Shown in pieces: positions 35,231 to 43,240 of a DNA stretch of 64,000 nt. How positions within the stretch are numbered: position 1 is the first letter of the stretch; each line of letters starts with the position of its first letter. The position numbers and the translations under genes were made by a program. Under the pieces are notes generated by a model, which worked only from the letters and a program-made list of their open reading frames with translations, did no database searches and was not told where the DNA came from. The stretch spans positions 21,040 through 85,039 of the forward strand of contig JAVBQG010000046.1 in assembly GCA_031549185.1 (NCBI GenBank). Reading direction: 5' to 3'. The DNA comes from JAVBQG01 sp031549185. GTDB taxonomy: Bacteria > Synergistota > Synergistia > Synergistales > Synergistaceae.

Positions 35231-36358
35231 CTACGGCACATATCTTTTCTTGAACATCACCAGGCTCGCGCTGAAGACGACGACCACGAAGAGGGCGAGC
35301 GCGGCGACGTCTTGCCAGACGTAGAGGAAGGGGCTGCCCTTCAGGATGATCTGGCGGGCGATTCGCAGATAGTAGGTCATCGGTATGACACCGCTGAGGA
35401 AGCGGAAAAACCTCGGCATGGCCTCGATCGGGAAGACGAAGCCCGAGAGCAGGATGCTCGGCAACATGACGAACAGCGAGAGCTGCAGCGCCTGCATCTG
35501 GTTCTTGGCGACGGTCGAGATCAGGATACCGAGCGAGAGCGACGCGGCGATGAAGAAGAACGTCAGCACCAGAAAGAGCAGAATGCTGCCGCGGAAGGGC
35601 ATCTTGAAGACGAAAACGCCGACCAAAATGGCGACCATCAGCTGCAGATACGAGACGACGACGTACGGCATGACCTTGCTCAGGAGCAGTTCCCAGCTGT
35701 GCATCGGCGTGACGAGGAGCTGTTCGAGCGTGCCCTGCTCGCTCTCGCGCACGATCGCCGAGCCCATCATGAGCACCAGCGTCATCGTCAGCAGCACCCC
35801 CACGATGCCCGGCACCATGTACCACGACGTGATGAAGTCCGGGTTGTACCAGGGGCGCACCTTGATGTCGAGCGCCTGCGCGGGCATGTCCCTCCCCTGG
35901 CGCGAGAGCTGCGTCAGCAGCATTTTCTGCGAACTCAGCACGCCGAGCATCGAGGCGGCCGATATGGCGGACGACGCGGACATGCTGTCCGTGGCGTCGA
36001 CAAGCACCTGCACCTCGGCCGTCTTGCCGGCGTTCGTCTTGCCGGCATAGTTTGGGGGGATGGCGATGCCGACCTTCACGTCGCCGCGATCAACCGCGCG
36101 GTTCAGCTCGTCGAAGTTCGAGGCGGTCTGTACGATGTCGAAGTACATGCTGCCGACGAAGGAGTCGAGCAGCTGGCGGCTCTCCTGCGTGCGGCTCTGG
36201 TCGAGCACGGCCGTGCGGAGGTGCTTGACGTCGGTGTTGATCGCGAAGCCGAAGATGAGCAGCTGCAGCACCGGCATGCCGATGATCAGCCCCAGCGTGA
36301 TCCGGTCCCGCATGACCTGTATGAACTCCTTGACGATCAACGCCTTCAGCCTCTCCAT
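35231..36358 (-). CDS. ABC-2 type exporter permease
   Basis: A 375-residue membrane protein of the YhhJ/YbhS/YbhR type. One N-terminal helix near residues 22-40 is followed by a large external domain (about 45-180) and five more helices, with the ABC-2 motif EREQGTLEQLLVTP-like (here RESEQGTLEQLLVTPM) near residue 205. It forms the membrane part of an exporter with the two ATPases and HlyD protein upstream. Only one permease gene is present, so it may be a homodimer. Confidence 0.87.
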   Translation of the reverse strand: MERLKALIVKEFIQVMRDRITLGLIIGMPVLQLLIFGFAINTDVKHLRTAVLDQSRTQESRQLLDSFVGSMYFDIVQTASNFDELNRAVDRGDVKVGIAIPPNYAGKTNAGKTAEVQVLVDATDSMSASSAISAASMLGVLSSQKMLLTQLSRQGRDMPAQALDIKVRPWYNPDFITSWYMVPGIVGVLLTMTLVLMMGSAIVRESEQGTLEQLLVTPMHSWELLLSKVMPYVVVSYLQLMVAILVGVFVFKMPFRGSILLFLVLTFFFIAASLSLGILISTVAKNQMQALQLSLFVMLPSILLSGFVFPIEAMPRFFRFLSGVIPMTYYLRIARQIILKGSPFLYVWQDVAALALFVVVVFSASLVMFKKRYVP

Positions 36359-36364
36359 ATCCGT

Positions 36365-37288
36365 TTACTCCCCTTTTGTCCGGTTCGACCTCACCAGATG
36401 GACGAAGAGGTCCTCCATCGTCGGCGCGATTTTTTTCGCCGCGTACCCCTCGAACGCGGGGTCCTCTTCGAATCGGTACTCATCGCGCACGAGCAGGTGC
36501 AGCTTGGCTCCAAAAAAATTGGCGTCCAGCAGCGGCAGGTTCGCGTTACCGCGTATCTTCGCGAGGAGCGACATCGTGTCCGGCCCGCCGATTTCGTAGA
36601 TGCTCCCCGGTAGTTTTCTCTTGAGCGCCACCGGGTCGTCGTCGGCGATCAGGCTTCCGAAGTAGATGAAGGCCACTCTGTCGCAGTGCTCGGCTTCGTC
36701 CATGAAGTGCGTCGTCACCATGATCGTCATGCCGCCGCGCGCGAGGTTGTAGATGACCTCCCAGAACTGGCGCCGCGCCTTGGGGTCCACGCCGCCCGTC
36801 GGTTCGTCGAGAAAAAGGATTTTCGGCCTGTGCAGGATCGCGCAGCCGAGGGCGAGCTTCTGCCGCCTCCCCCCCGATAGAGTTGCGGTCAGATCCTCCG
36901 TCCGGTCCTCGAGCCCCGCGAAGGCGAGCATCTCTTCGATCCTCGACTTCTTCTCCGCTCCGCTCAGGCTGTACAGCCCCGCGTAGAGGTTCAGGTTCTC
37001 GATCACCGACATGTCGGGGTAGAGGCTGAACTTCTGCGACATGTAACCGATATCCTTGCGCAGGCGCCTCGCCTCGCGGGCCAGGTCCATGCCCAGCACG
37101 AGCGCCTGTCCCGAGGTGGGCGCCAGGAGCCCGCAGAGCATTCGAATGGTCGTCGACTTCCCCGATCCGTTGGGGCCGAGAAAGCCGTAGACGCTCCCTT
37201 CCTCGATGCGGATGTCGAGGTCGTTCACGGCGACGAAGGCGCCGAATTTTTTCGTCAGCGATCTCGTTTCGACGACAACCTCAGGCAT
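36365..37288 (-). CDS. ABC exporter ATPase (second of two)
   Basis: A 307-residue ATPase. Walker A GPNGSGKSTT is near residues 38-47, signature LSGGRRQKLALG, Walker B ILFLDEPTGGVDP, then a C-terminal regulatory part. The gly-rich signature with RRQ is ordinary for the YbhF-type halves. The ATG overlaps the preceding ATPase gene stop by 8 bases. In Escherichia coli YbhF the two halves are fused; here they are separate genes. Confidence 0.88.
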   Translation of the reverse strand: MPEVVVETRSLTKKFGAFVAVNDLDIRIEEGSVYGFLGPNGSGKSTTIRMLCGLLAPTSGQALVLGMDLAREARRLRKDIGYMSQKFSLYPDMSVIENLNLYAGLYSLSGAEKKSRIEEMLAFAGLEDRTEDLTATLSGGRRQKLALGCAILHRPKILFLDEPTGGVDPKARRQFWEVIYNLARGGMTIMVTTHFMDEAEHCDRVAFIYFGSLIADDDPVALKRKLPGSIYEIGGPDTMSLLAKIRGNANLPLLDANFFGAKLHLLVRDEYRFEEDPAFEGYAAKKIAPTMEDLFVHLVRSNRTKGE

Positions 37289-38207
37289 CTTCGGTCTCCT
37301 GCGAGGCGGCGAGGGAGACGAAGAGGTCCTCGACGGACGGCGCGATCTGCGAAATCTCTCCGATTGCGAGCGCACTCTGTGCGGCACGCTCCCGGATCGA
37401 GGCGATCGTCCTCTCGGGGGCGTCCGTCTCGACGTGGTAGCGCGTTCCGAAGAGGTTGACGGCCCTGACGCCGTCACACGATGCGATCATCTCCCCCGCC
37501 TCGCGCGAGTCCGTCTCGACGCCCAGAAGGCCGTGTTCGTACCCTGCGAGCAGCTCGTCCGGCCTGCCCTGTTGCAGGATGCCGCCCTTGTGGAGAAAGG
37601 CGAGCTCCGTACAGAGCTCCGCCTCGTCCATGTAGGGCGTGGAGACTATGATCGTCACGCCGTCCGCGTTGAAATCGTACAGCATCGACCAGAACTCCCG
37701 CCGCGCGACGGGGTCGACGCCCGTGGTCGGTTCGTCGAGAAAGAGCACCTGTGGCTTGTGGACTAGGCCGACGGCGAGCGCGAGCTTCTGCTTCATGCCG
37801 CCGGAGAGGTTTCCAGCCAGCCGGTCGCGGAACTCCCACAGCTCCGTCCGCGTCAGCATCTCCTTCGCGAGGGCCTCGACCTCTTTGCGGGTCGCGCCGT
37901 AAAGCGAACCGTAGAGATATATATTTTCCAGCACGCTGAGGTCGGTGTAAAGGCTGAAGTGTTGCGGCACATAGCCGACCACCTTCCGCACGGATCGCGG
38001 AGAGTTCGAATTCAGAAGACTCAACCGCCCCTCGTCCGGATGGAGAATGCCCATGGCGAGCCGGATCAACGTGCTCTTCCCGGCGCCGTCCGGTCCGACG
38101 ATCCCGAAGACGTCTCCCCGCGGGACATCGAGGTCGACGCCGCGAAGGGCGACGATGCGCCCGAACTTTTTCGTCACGGATTGAAAGCTCAAGACGGCGG
38201 AGGGCAT
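37281..38207 (-). CDS. ABC exporter ATPase (first of two)
   Basis: A 308-residue ATPase. Walker A GPDGAGKSTLIRL is near residues 39-51, signature LSGGMKQKLALAVGL, Walker B VLFLDEPTTGVDP. GPDGAGK is the variant seen in the first half of YbhF-like exporters. It lies 18 bases downstream of the HlyD-type gene. With its neighbour it probably makes a heterodimeric motor for a drug or lipid exporter. Confidence 0.88.
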   Translation of the reverse strand: MPSAVLSFQSVTKKFGRIVALRGVDLDVPRGDVFGIVGPDGAGKSTLIRLAMGILHPDEGRLSLLNSNSPRSVRKVVGYVPQHFSLYTDLSVLENIYLYGSLYGATRKEVEALAKEMLTRTELWEFRDRLAGNLSGGMKQKLALAVGLVHKPQVLFLDEPTTGVDPVARREFWSMLYDFNADGVTIIVSTPYMDEAELCTELAFLHKGGILQQGRPDELLAGYEHGLLGVETDSREAGEMIASCDGVRAVNLFGTRYHVETDAPERTIASIRERAAQSALAIGEISQIAPSVEDLFVSLAASQETEDA

Positions 38208-38225
38208 TTTTCGGGGAGTCTGTGT

Positions 38226-39212
38226 TCAATTGGCGGAGAAGACGACGTCGGCGGGCATTCCAGGTTTGATCCGCCCCTCGTCGCCGCTGACCTCGACCTT
38301 TACCCAGAAGACCTGGTTGGCGCGTTCATGCTGGCTTAGCGAGAGGCGCGGGTTGAACTCCGCCTCGCGCGCGACGGCTTTGACGCGGCCGGGGAAGGGG
38401 TTCTTCGGCCGCGAGTCGACGTATACTTCGGCGGACTGTCCGACGCGGATCCGGTCGAGCTGCGTGGCCGGGATATAGACCTTGACCCATTTGTCGTCCG
38501 GCGTTCCGACCGTCAGGATGGGAGAACCGGAGGAGATCACCTCTCCCGACTCGAAATTTTTCGACAGAATCATACCGGAGACGGGAGAGAAGACTTTTTT
38601 GTACGAGAGCTGCAGCTTCGACGAATCGAGCTGCGCTTCCAGTTGCCGTACCGTCTCCTTTTGTTGGGAGATTTCCTCTTCGCGCGTACCCTTCACCAGC
38701 AATGCGTACTGTTCTTGTGCGGCGTTCGCGGATTCGCGCAAGACTCTCGCATTCTCTTCGTACAATTCCGCCTCTTTCTTCGAGACGGCCTCCTGCGCGA
38801 GCAGCGCCGCGTAGCGTTTTGCATCGCGCTCGGCCTGCGCCAGTTGCGCTTGCTTCGACTTGAGGTCCGCCTCGGCTTTTTTGATCTCCTCGGGTCTGGT
38901 GCCGTTGAGCAGTTCGCGCAGGCGCTCCTTTTCCCGCAGCAGGGCCGCGGTCTGCGCCCGGACGTCGCTGTCGAGACCGTCGAGCGACAGATGGCAGACG
39001 AGAGCGTTCTTCTCGACCAAATCTCCCTCGTCGAGCGCCAGATCGAGGATCCTTCCTCCCACCTGGGGAGCGATCTGCACTTCCGTCACCTCGACCGTGC
39101 CGGAGGCGCGCACGTGAGCGTCGTTCGCGATTTCTCGCTTATGCAGGAAATAATAGGCGAACGCGCCGACGACGATCAACAGAATGACGACAAACGGAGC
39201 TCTTGACCTCAA
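38226..39212 (-). CDS. HlyD-family membrane fusion protein
   Basis: About 328 residues. An N-terminal membrane anchor is followed by a barrel-sandwich lipoyl-like domain (SGTVEVTEVQIAPQVGGRI), a long alpha-helical hairpin (about residues 85-190) and a beta-barrel domain. It links the ABC exporter to an outer-membrane channel, which fits a diderm. I place the start at TTG because AGGAG is 8 bases upstream; a GTG nine bases earlier would overlap that site. No TolC-like gene is in the window. Confidence 0.85.
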   Translation of the reverse strand: MRSRAPFVVILLIVVGAFAYYFLHKREIANDAHVRASGTVEVTEVQIAPQVGGRILDLALDEGDLVEKNALVCHLSLDGLDSDVRAQTAALLREKERLRELLNGTRPEEIKKAEADLKSKQAQLAQAERDAKRYAALLAQEAVSKKEAELYEENARVLRESANAAQEQYALLVKGTREEEISQQKETVRQLEAQLDSSKLQLSYKKVFSPVSGMILSKNFESGEVISSGSPILTVGTPDDKWVKVYIPATQLDRIRVGQSAEVYVDSRPKNPFPGRVKAVAREAEFNPRLSLSQHERANQVFWVKVEVSGDEGRIKPGMPADVVFSAN

Positions 39213-39235
39213 AGCGACCACTCCTGTATAAGAAA

Positions 39236-39296
39236 GGGCTGATTTATTGTTAGGGGCCTAAAGGGTAAAGATTGCCAGACTTTCGGTTCCCGCATT
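39236..39296. repeat. Dispersed intergenic repeat, copy B
   Basis: Aligns with 13001-13061 at about 75% identity. The core TTAGGGGCCTAA at 39250-39261 is a near-perfect palindrome. It lies between corA and the HlyD gene, about 25 bases upstream of the latter on the same strand, as copy A1 does relative to DUF1116. Confidence 0.6.
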
Positions 39297-39347
39297 TGAG
39301 CATGGCAATATTGCCGTTTGGGCAATTTAATCAGCGCCTCCCTATTT

Positions 39348-40313
39348 TCAAAACATTCTTTTTTTCCACAGCAGCCACGTGGCGGCGGCGGTGAGGCACG
39401 CGGAGACGGCCATGACGAACATGAAGCCGGTCTGGGTCGTCTGCCAGGGAACGGGGACGTTCATTCCGAAGAAACTGGCGATCATCGTCGGAATCGCCAT
39501 GACGATGGTGACCGAGGCGAGAAACTTCATGACGATATTCAGGTTGTTGGAGATGACCGAGGCGAAGGCGTCCATCATGCTGGCCAGAACGTCGCCGTGC
39601 ATCTGGACCATCTCGATCGCCTGGTCGTACTCGATGCGGACGTCCTCGAGCAATTCCTCGTCCTCCTCGCGGAGTTTGATCAGGTGCGTAATGTTGGGGT
39701 TGGCGAAGAGCCGCAGGAGGCGCTCGATGACGGAGCGGTTGGAGCGAAGCGCCACGGTGAAGTATGTGAGCGCCTTCTGCAGGTCGAGCAGAAGAAAGAG
39801 CTCCTTGTTTTTCATCGAACGCCTCAGATCCTGTTCGATCTCGTCCGTGCGGCGATTCATCTGCCGCAGGTCTTTCAAATAAAGCATGGCAGTGCGGTAA
39901 AGGATCTGAAAGAGGAAACGCGTGCGCTTTTTGGTGTCGAAAAAGTGATGGTGTAAATTGTCGAAATCCTGGAGAACTTCGTTTTCCTCAAGGCAGACCG
40001 TCGTGATGTGGTTTCGCGAGAGGACGATGCCAAGAGGTACGGTATCGTAGCCGAACATGCTCTTGTCGTCGCCCTTCGGGATGTTCGTAATGACGAGGAT
40101 ATGATCGTCCTCCACCTCGATGCGGGAGGACTCCTCCTGATCGAGCGCCGCTCTCAGGAAATCGAGAGGAATATCGGTGACTTCGGAGACGACTCTGAGT
40201 TCCTGCGCGGTCGGTTTGATCAGGTTGAACCACGCGCCCGGCTCCACCTTTCCCTCGGGTGCAATATCGATCTCCTTCAAGCCCTCGAGGCAAGTAAGAT
40301 TGACGTTGAGCAA
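39348..40313 (-). CDS. corA: CorA-family magnesium/cobalt transporter
   Basis: A 321-residue homopentameric channel for divalent cations. Large cytoplasmic alpha/beta domain and a long stalk helix are followed by two C-terminal helices; the selectivity motif GMN is at residues 283-285 (ASFFGMNVPVPW). The ending WKKRMF is the basic sphincter seen in the family. Its message has a 5' leader of about 210 bases with a short ORF and terminator, so expression is probably attenuated. Confidence 0.93.
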   Translation of the reverse strand: MLNVNLTCLEGLKEIDIAPEGKVEPGAWFNLIKPTAQELRVVSEVTDIPLDFLRAALDQEESSRIEVEDDHILVITNIPKGDDKSMFGYDTVPLGIVLSRNHITTVCLEENEVLQDFDNLHHHFFDTKKRTRFLFQILYRTAMLYLKDLRQMNRRTDEIEQDLRRSMKNKELFLLLDLQKALTYFTVALRSNRSVIERLLRLFANPNITHLIKLREEDEELLEDVRIEYDQAIEMVQMHGDVLASMMDAFASVISNNLNIVMKFLASVTIVMAIPTMIASFFGMNVPVPWQTTQTGFMFVMAVSACLTAAATWLLWKKRMF

Positions 40314-40375
40314 AGGAACATCCCCTCTCTATGTAGTGCCGTTCAGGCATCCTGGTTCGAGGGGACGAAAAGAGT

Positions 40376-40419
40376 AAAAAAAGAGCCCCCCACACCGTAC
40401 TCCAGGTGTGAGGGACTCT
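40376..40419 (-). terminator. Intrinsic terminator in the corA leader
   Basis: On the minus strand AGAGTCCCTCACACC pairs with GGTGTGGGGGGCTCT over 15 base pairs (two G-U), loop of 8, followed by six to seven T. It lies between the leader ORF stop and the corA start, 63 bases before corA, where a premature terminator would act. Confidence 0.85.
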
Positions 40420-40438
40420 CGGTCGATCAAGCGTCACA

Positions 40439-40507
40439 TCACATTATCCCGGAGATCCGAGAACTTTCGCATATTCTACTGGCAGGTTCGGGGCCGCTAC
40501 TCTCCAT
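40439..40507 (-). CDS. 22-codon corA leader peptide (MgtL-like)
   Basis: A short ORF: MESSGPEPASRI, then CESSRISGIM, stop TGA. AGGAG lies 7 bases upstream. The Pro-Glu-Pro stretch resembles the acidic/proline sequences that destabilise ribosomes at low Mg2+ in MgtL. Its ribosome-binding site (GGAGATCCG, 40518-40510) is perfectly complementary to CGGATCTCC at codons 17-19 (40459-40451). Translation would open that helix. Between promoter and terminator, it has the layout of a transcription attenuator for corA. The coding status is inference. Confidence 0.55.
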   Translation of the reverse strand: MESSGPEPASRICESSRISGIM

Positions 40508-40539
40508 GCCGGATCTCCTTTCTTCGTGAAATTGACACG

Positions 40540-40569
40540 AGTCTAATGCCTCCGCGTGGTTTTGGTCAA
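40540..40569 (-). promoter_or_regulatory. Promoter of the corA leader transcript
   Basis: On the minus strand the -35 is TTGACC (40569-40564), the spacer 18 bases and the -10 TAGACT (40545-40540). Transcription would start near 40533, about 25 bases before the leader ORF start. Confidence 0.6.
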
Positions 40570-40647
40570 GCCGGTTGCGCGGTTTTGCATATAAATTCAG
40601 GGAGACGCTGGTTAAACCGGCCAAACGATATCCTCCGTTTGGGGTTG

Positions 40648-40687
40648 CGGGGCCGCAAGGGCTCGTGTCTTTGCCCTTCAGGCCCCG
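40648..40687 (-). terminator. Stem-loop downstream of iorB
   Basis: CGGGGCC and GGCCCCG enclose a second perfect stem AAGGGC/GCCCTT (with 2-base bulges on each side), 20 bases after the iorB stop. There is no U-tract, so it may be a processing or factor-assisted termination hairpin. The next 60 bases contain a smaller hairpin CCAAACG/CGTTTGG. Confidence 0.45.
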
Positions 40688-40707
40688 ATCGATCAATCAG
40701 CCTTTTC

Positions 40708-41298
40708 TCAGAATTGCGCCTGGCCAGCCGCGAAGGCTTTGACGTTCAGATCGTAAAGCTTGGGCGGAATCAGATCTTTCAACACGGCCCCCCAGTCGAT
40801 GTCGTCGAGCTTCATGCCCTTGACGAGGGCGCCGAACAGGACGATGTTCTGGGCCTTCACGTTGCCCAGTTCGGCTGCGATCCTGGCCGCGTCGACCACG
40901 AGGAGGTTCGGCACTTCTTTTTCCAGCTGTCCGATGATGCCCTCCGGGTACGTCGCCGCCCCCGTGAGCACCGTCAGCGGGTGAATCTCGTAGTCGTTCA
41001 CCACGAGCATACCGCCCGGTTTGAGGAACTTCAGCCAGCGAACGGCCTCGACCTTCTCGAAGGAGACGAGGATGTCCGCCTCCCCCTCGTCGATGATCGG
41101 GGAATAGACCTTGTCGCCGAAGCGTACATGTGTCGTCACGCTGCCGCCGCGCTGCGACATGCCGTGTATCTCGGACATCTTGACGTCGTAGCCCGCTCGC
41201 ATCAACCCCTCGGACAGTACCTTCGATGCCAGGATCGTCCCCTGTCCGCCGACGCCGACCAGCAATATGTTCTTCGTCTTCTTAGCCTGATCAGTCAT
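40708..41298 (-). CDS. iorB: Indolepyruvate:ferredoxin oxidoreductase beta subunit
   Basis: A 196-residue gamma-type domain subunit of the 2-oxoacid:ferredoxin oxidoreductase family. Seen: VGVGGQGTILASKVLSEGL at residues 14-32 and the HGMSQRGGSVTTHVRFG motif, both diagnostic. It pairs with IorA to convert aryl-pyruvates to aryl-acetyl-CoA. Its ATG overlaps the iorA stop by 8 bases. Confidence 0.94.
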   Translation of the reverse strand: MTDQAKKTKNILLVGVGGQGTILASKVLSEGLMRAGYDVKMSEIHGMSQRGGSVTTHVRFGDKVYSPIIDEGEADILVSFEKVEAVRWLKFLKPGGMLVVNDYEIHPLTVLTGAATYPEGIIGQLEKEVPNLLVVDAARIAAELGNVKAQNIVLFGALVKGMKLDDIDWGAVLKDLIPPKLYDLNVKAFAAGQAQF

Positions 41299-43102
41299 TG
41301 AACTCACCCACCTGTGAGATTGCTTTTTTGGGGCAAACCTGCGCACAAAGCGTGCAGCCGTTACACATCGACGCCTCGATCTCGATTTTACCGGCCTTGA
41401 AGGAGATCGCCGGGCAGCCGACTCGCATGCACGCCCTGCACTTGATGCAGAGGTTCTGGTCGACCTCGCAATGAACGTCCGCCCTCCTGCGCAGGACGTC
41501 CTTGATGAGCGCGCAGGGCTGCGTCGTGATGATGACGAAGATCTCCTTCGCCTCGTACGCGTCCCTGACGGCCTGCTCCGTCGCCTTGAGGTCGTACGGA
41601 TCGAGAATGCGAACGTTTTCCTCCTTCACGCCGCAGGCGATACAGAGGGTCTTCAGGTCGATCATCTGCGTCGGCTCGCCGGAAATCGTGAAGCCCGTTC
41701 CGGGGTTCTCCTGATGCCCCGTCATGGCGGTGATCCTGTTGTCCAGGATGCAGATCGCCATCTCGCTCTTATTCACCACCGCGTCGATCAGTCCTGTGAT
41801 ACCGGAGTGAAAGAACGTCGAATCGCCGATCACGCCGAAAACCTTGTTGATCCGCTTCTTCGGATCCGGGTCCTGCTCGGACTTCGCCTTGAACTCGAGC
41901 GCCTTCTGAAAGCCGATGCCGGCCGAGATGCTCGCGCCCATGCAGATGACCGAGTCCATCACGCCGAGCGGCGGCATCATCCCGAGCGTGTAGCAGCCGA
42001 TGTCCCCCGTGACGGCGATGTCCTTGTATTTTGTCATCGCGTAGAAGACGCCCCTGTGCGTGCAGCCGGGGCAGAGGACCGGCGGGCGCGGGGGGGGGGT
42101 CGCCTCGACGCCGTAGGCGTCGCCCTTCTCGCGCTCGACGAAAGCGGCCCGCACGATGCCCGCGTTGAGCTCGTCGACCGCCGGCAGGACCTCGCGTCCG
42201 ACGCAGGCGATGCCGAGCGCCTTCACGAAGGTCTCGATGTACGGCTCGTTCTCCTCGACGACGTAGAGCTTCTCCACGCCCTCTGCGAAGGCCCCGATCA
42301 ACTTCGCCGGTAGCGGATATGTGAAGCCGAGCTTCAGGAACGACACCTGGTCGCTCATGTCCTCGAAGGCCTCTTTCGCGTGCTGGTAGGAGATGCCGGT
42401 GGCGATGACGCCGATTTTTCGCTGCGGCGCCCATTCGATTTTGTTGTAGGGGCAGTTCTCCGAGAATTCGCGCAGCTTCGCCTCGCGTTCCTCGATGATG
42501 TAGCGGCGCCCCTTCGCCGAGGCGGGGGCCATGACGTTCTTGGAAGGAGTGCGTTCGTACGATTTCACGGCGACCTCGGTGCGCTCGCCCAGTTCGACGA
42601 TCGTCTTGCTGTGGCAGATGCGCGTCGTGACGCGAAAGAGCACGGGGACGTCGAATTTCTCGGAGAGATCGAAGGCGGCCCGGATAAAATCCTTGCACTC
42701 CTGGCTGTCGGTGGGCTCGAACATCGGGAGCTTCGCGTGCATCGCGTACCAGCGGTTGTCCTGCTCGTTCTGAGAGCTGAAGAGGCCGGGGTCGTCCGCC
42801 GTAATGACGACGAGGCCGCCGTTGGCGCCGATGTACGACATCGTGAAGAGCGGGTCGGCCGCCACGTTGAGTCCCACGTGTTTCATCGCCGCCAGGCCGC
42901 GCGCCCCCGCGATGGACGCGCCCGCCGCGACTTCGAGGGCAACTTTCTCGTTCGTCGACCACTCGGAGTAAATTTCCTTGTATTGGACGACGTTCTCCAG
43001 AATTTCGGACGACGGCGTACCGGGATAAGCGGCGGCCACATGGCAACCGGCCTCCCAGGCGCCGCGCGCGATCGCTTCGTTGCCTGTCATGATTTGTTTC
43101 AA
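41291..43102 (-). CDS. iorA: Indolepyruvate:ferredoxin oxidoreductase alpha subunit
   Basis: A 603-residue thiamine-diphosphate enzyme. N-terminal pyrimidine-binding domain (GNEAIARGAWEAGCHVAAAYPGTPSSEI), PP domain with GDIGCYTLG and GDSTFFHSG, and two C-terminal 4Fe-4S sites CIKCRACMRVGCP and CNGCTLCAQVCP. It oxidises indolepyruvate, phenylpyruvate or hydroxyphenylpyruvate with ferredoxin. The start is TTG, chosen because GGAGG lies 8 bases upstream. Supports aromatic amino-acid fermentation. Confidence 0.95.
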   Translation of the reverse strand: MKQIMTGNEAIARGAWEAGCHVAAAYPGTPSSEILENVVQYKEIYSEWSTNEKVALEVAAGASIAGARGLAAMKHVGLNVAADPLFTMSYIGANGGLVVITADDPGLFSSQNEQDNRWYAMHAKLPMFEPTDSQECKDFIRAAFDLSEKFDVPVLFRVTTRICHSKTIVELGERTEVAVKSYERTPSKNVMAPASAKGRRYIIEEREAKLREFSENCPYNKIEWAPQRKIGVIATGISYQHAKEAFEDMSDQVSFLKLGFTYPLPAKLIGAFAEGVEKLYVVEENEPYIETFVKALGIACVGREVLPAVDELNAGIVRAAFVEREKGDAYGVEATPPPRPPVLCPGCTHRGVFYAMTKYKDIAVTGDIGCYTLGMMPPLGVMDSVICMGASISAGIGFQKALEFKAKSEQDPDPKKRINKVFGVIGDSTFFHSGITGLIDAVVNKSEMAICILDNRITAMTGHQENPGTGFTISGEPTQMIDLKTLCIACGVKEENVRILDPYDLKATEQAVRDAYEAKEIFVIITTQPCALIKDVLRRRADVHCEVDQNLCIKCRACMRVGCPAISFKAGKIEIEASMCNGCTLCAQVCPKKAISQVGEFND

Positions 43103-43162
43103 ATTCTATTCCTCCCCATGAGCGCAAACTGTGTAACGGATGAACTCTTTTCTCACATCCGC

Positions 43163-43168
43163 ATTATA
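43163..43168 (-). promoter_or_regulatory. -10 element of the iorAB promoter
   Basis: A perfect TATAAT on the minus strand with GGGA upstream. No good -35 is seen because the T-rich tail of the preceding terminator occupies that place. Transcription would start near 43156, about 54 bases before iorA. Confidence 0.5.
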
Positions 43169-43171
43169 TCC

Positions 43172-43209
43172 CAAAAAAATAAAAAAATGCGGCGCCCGAG
43201 AGCGCCGCA
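43172..43209 (-). terminator. Intrinsic terminator of the phosphotransacylase gene
   Basis: On the minus strand TGCGGCGC and GCGCCGCA (8 perfect pairs, 6-base loop) are followed by seven T, an A and seven more T. It ends the upstream transcript only about 20 bases before the iorA -10 box. Confidence 0.88.
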
Positions 43210-43240
43210 GATCACGAAAAAGTATTTTTCAACGGTTGTC

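Noticed and set aside
40314..40540. M-box magnesium riboswitch upstream of corA
   Set aside because: The conserved M-box blocks are absent; the visible elements are a leader ORF and a terminator.
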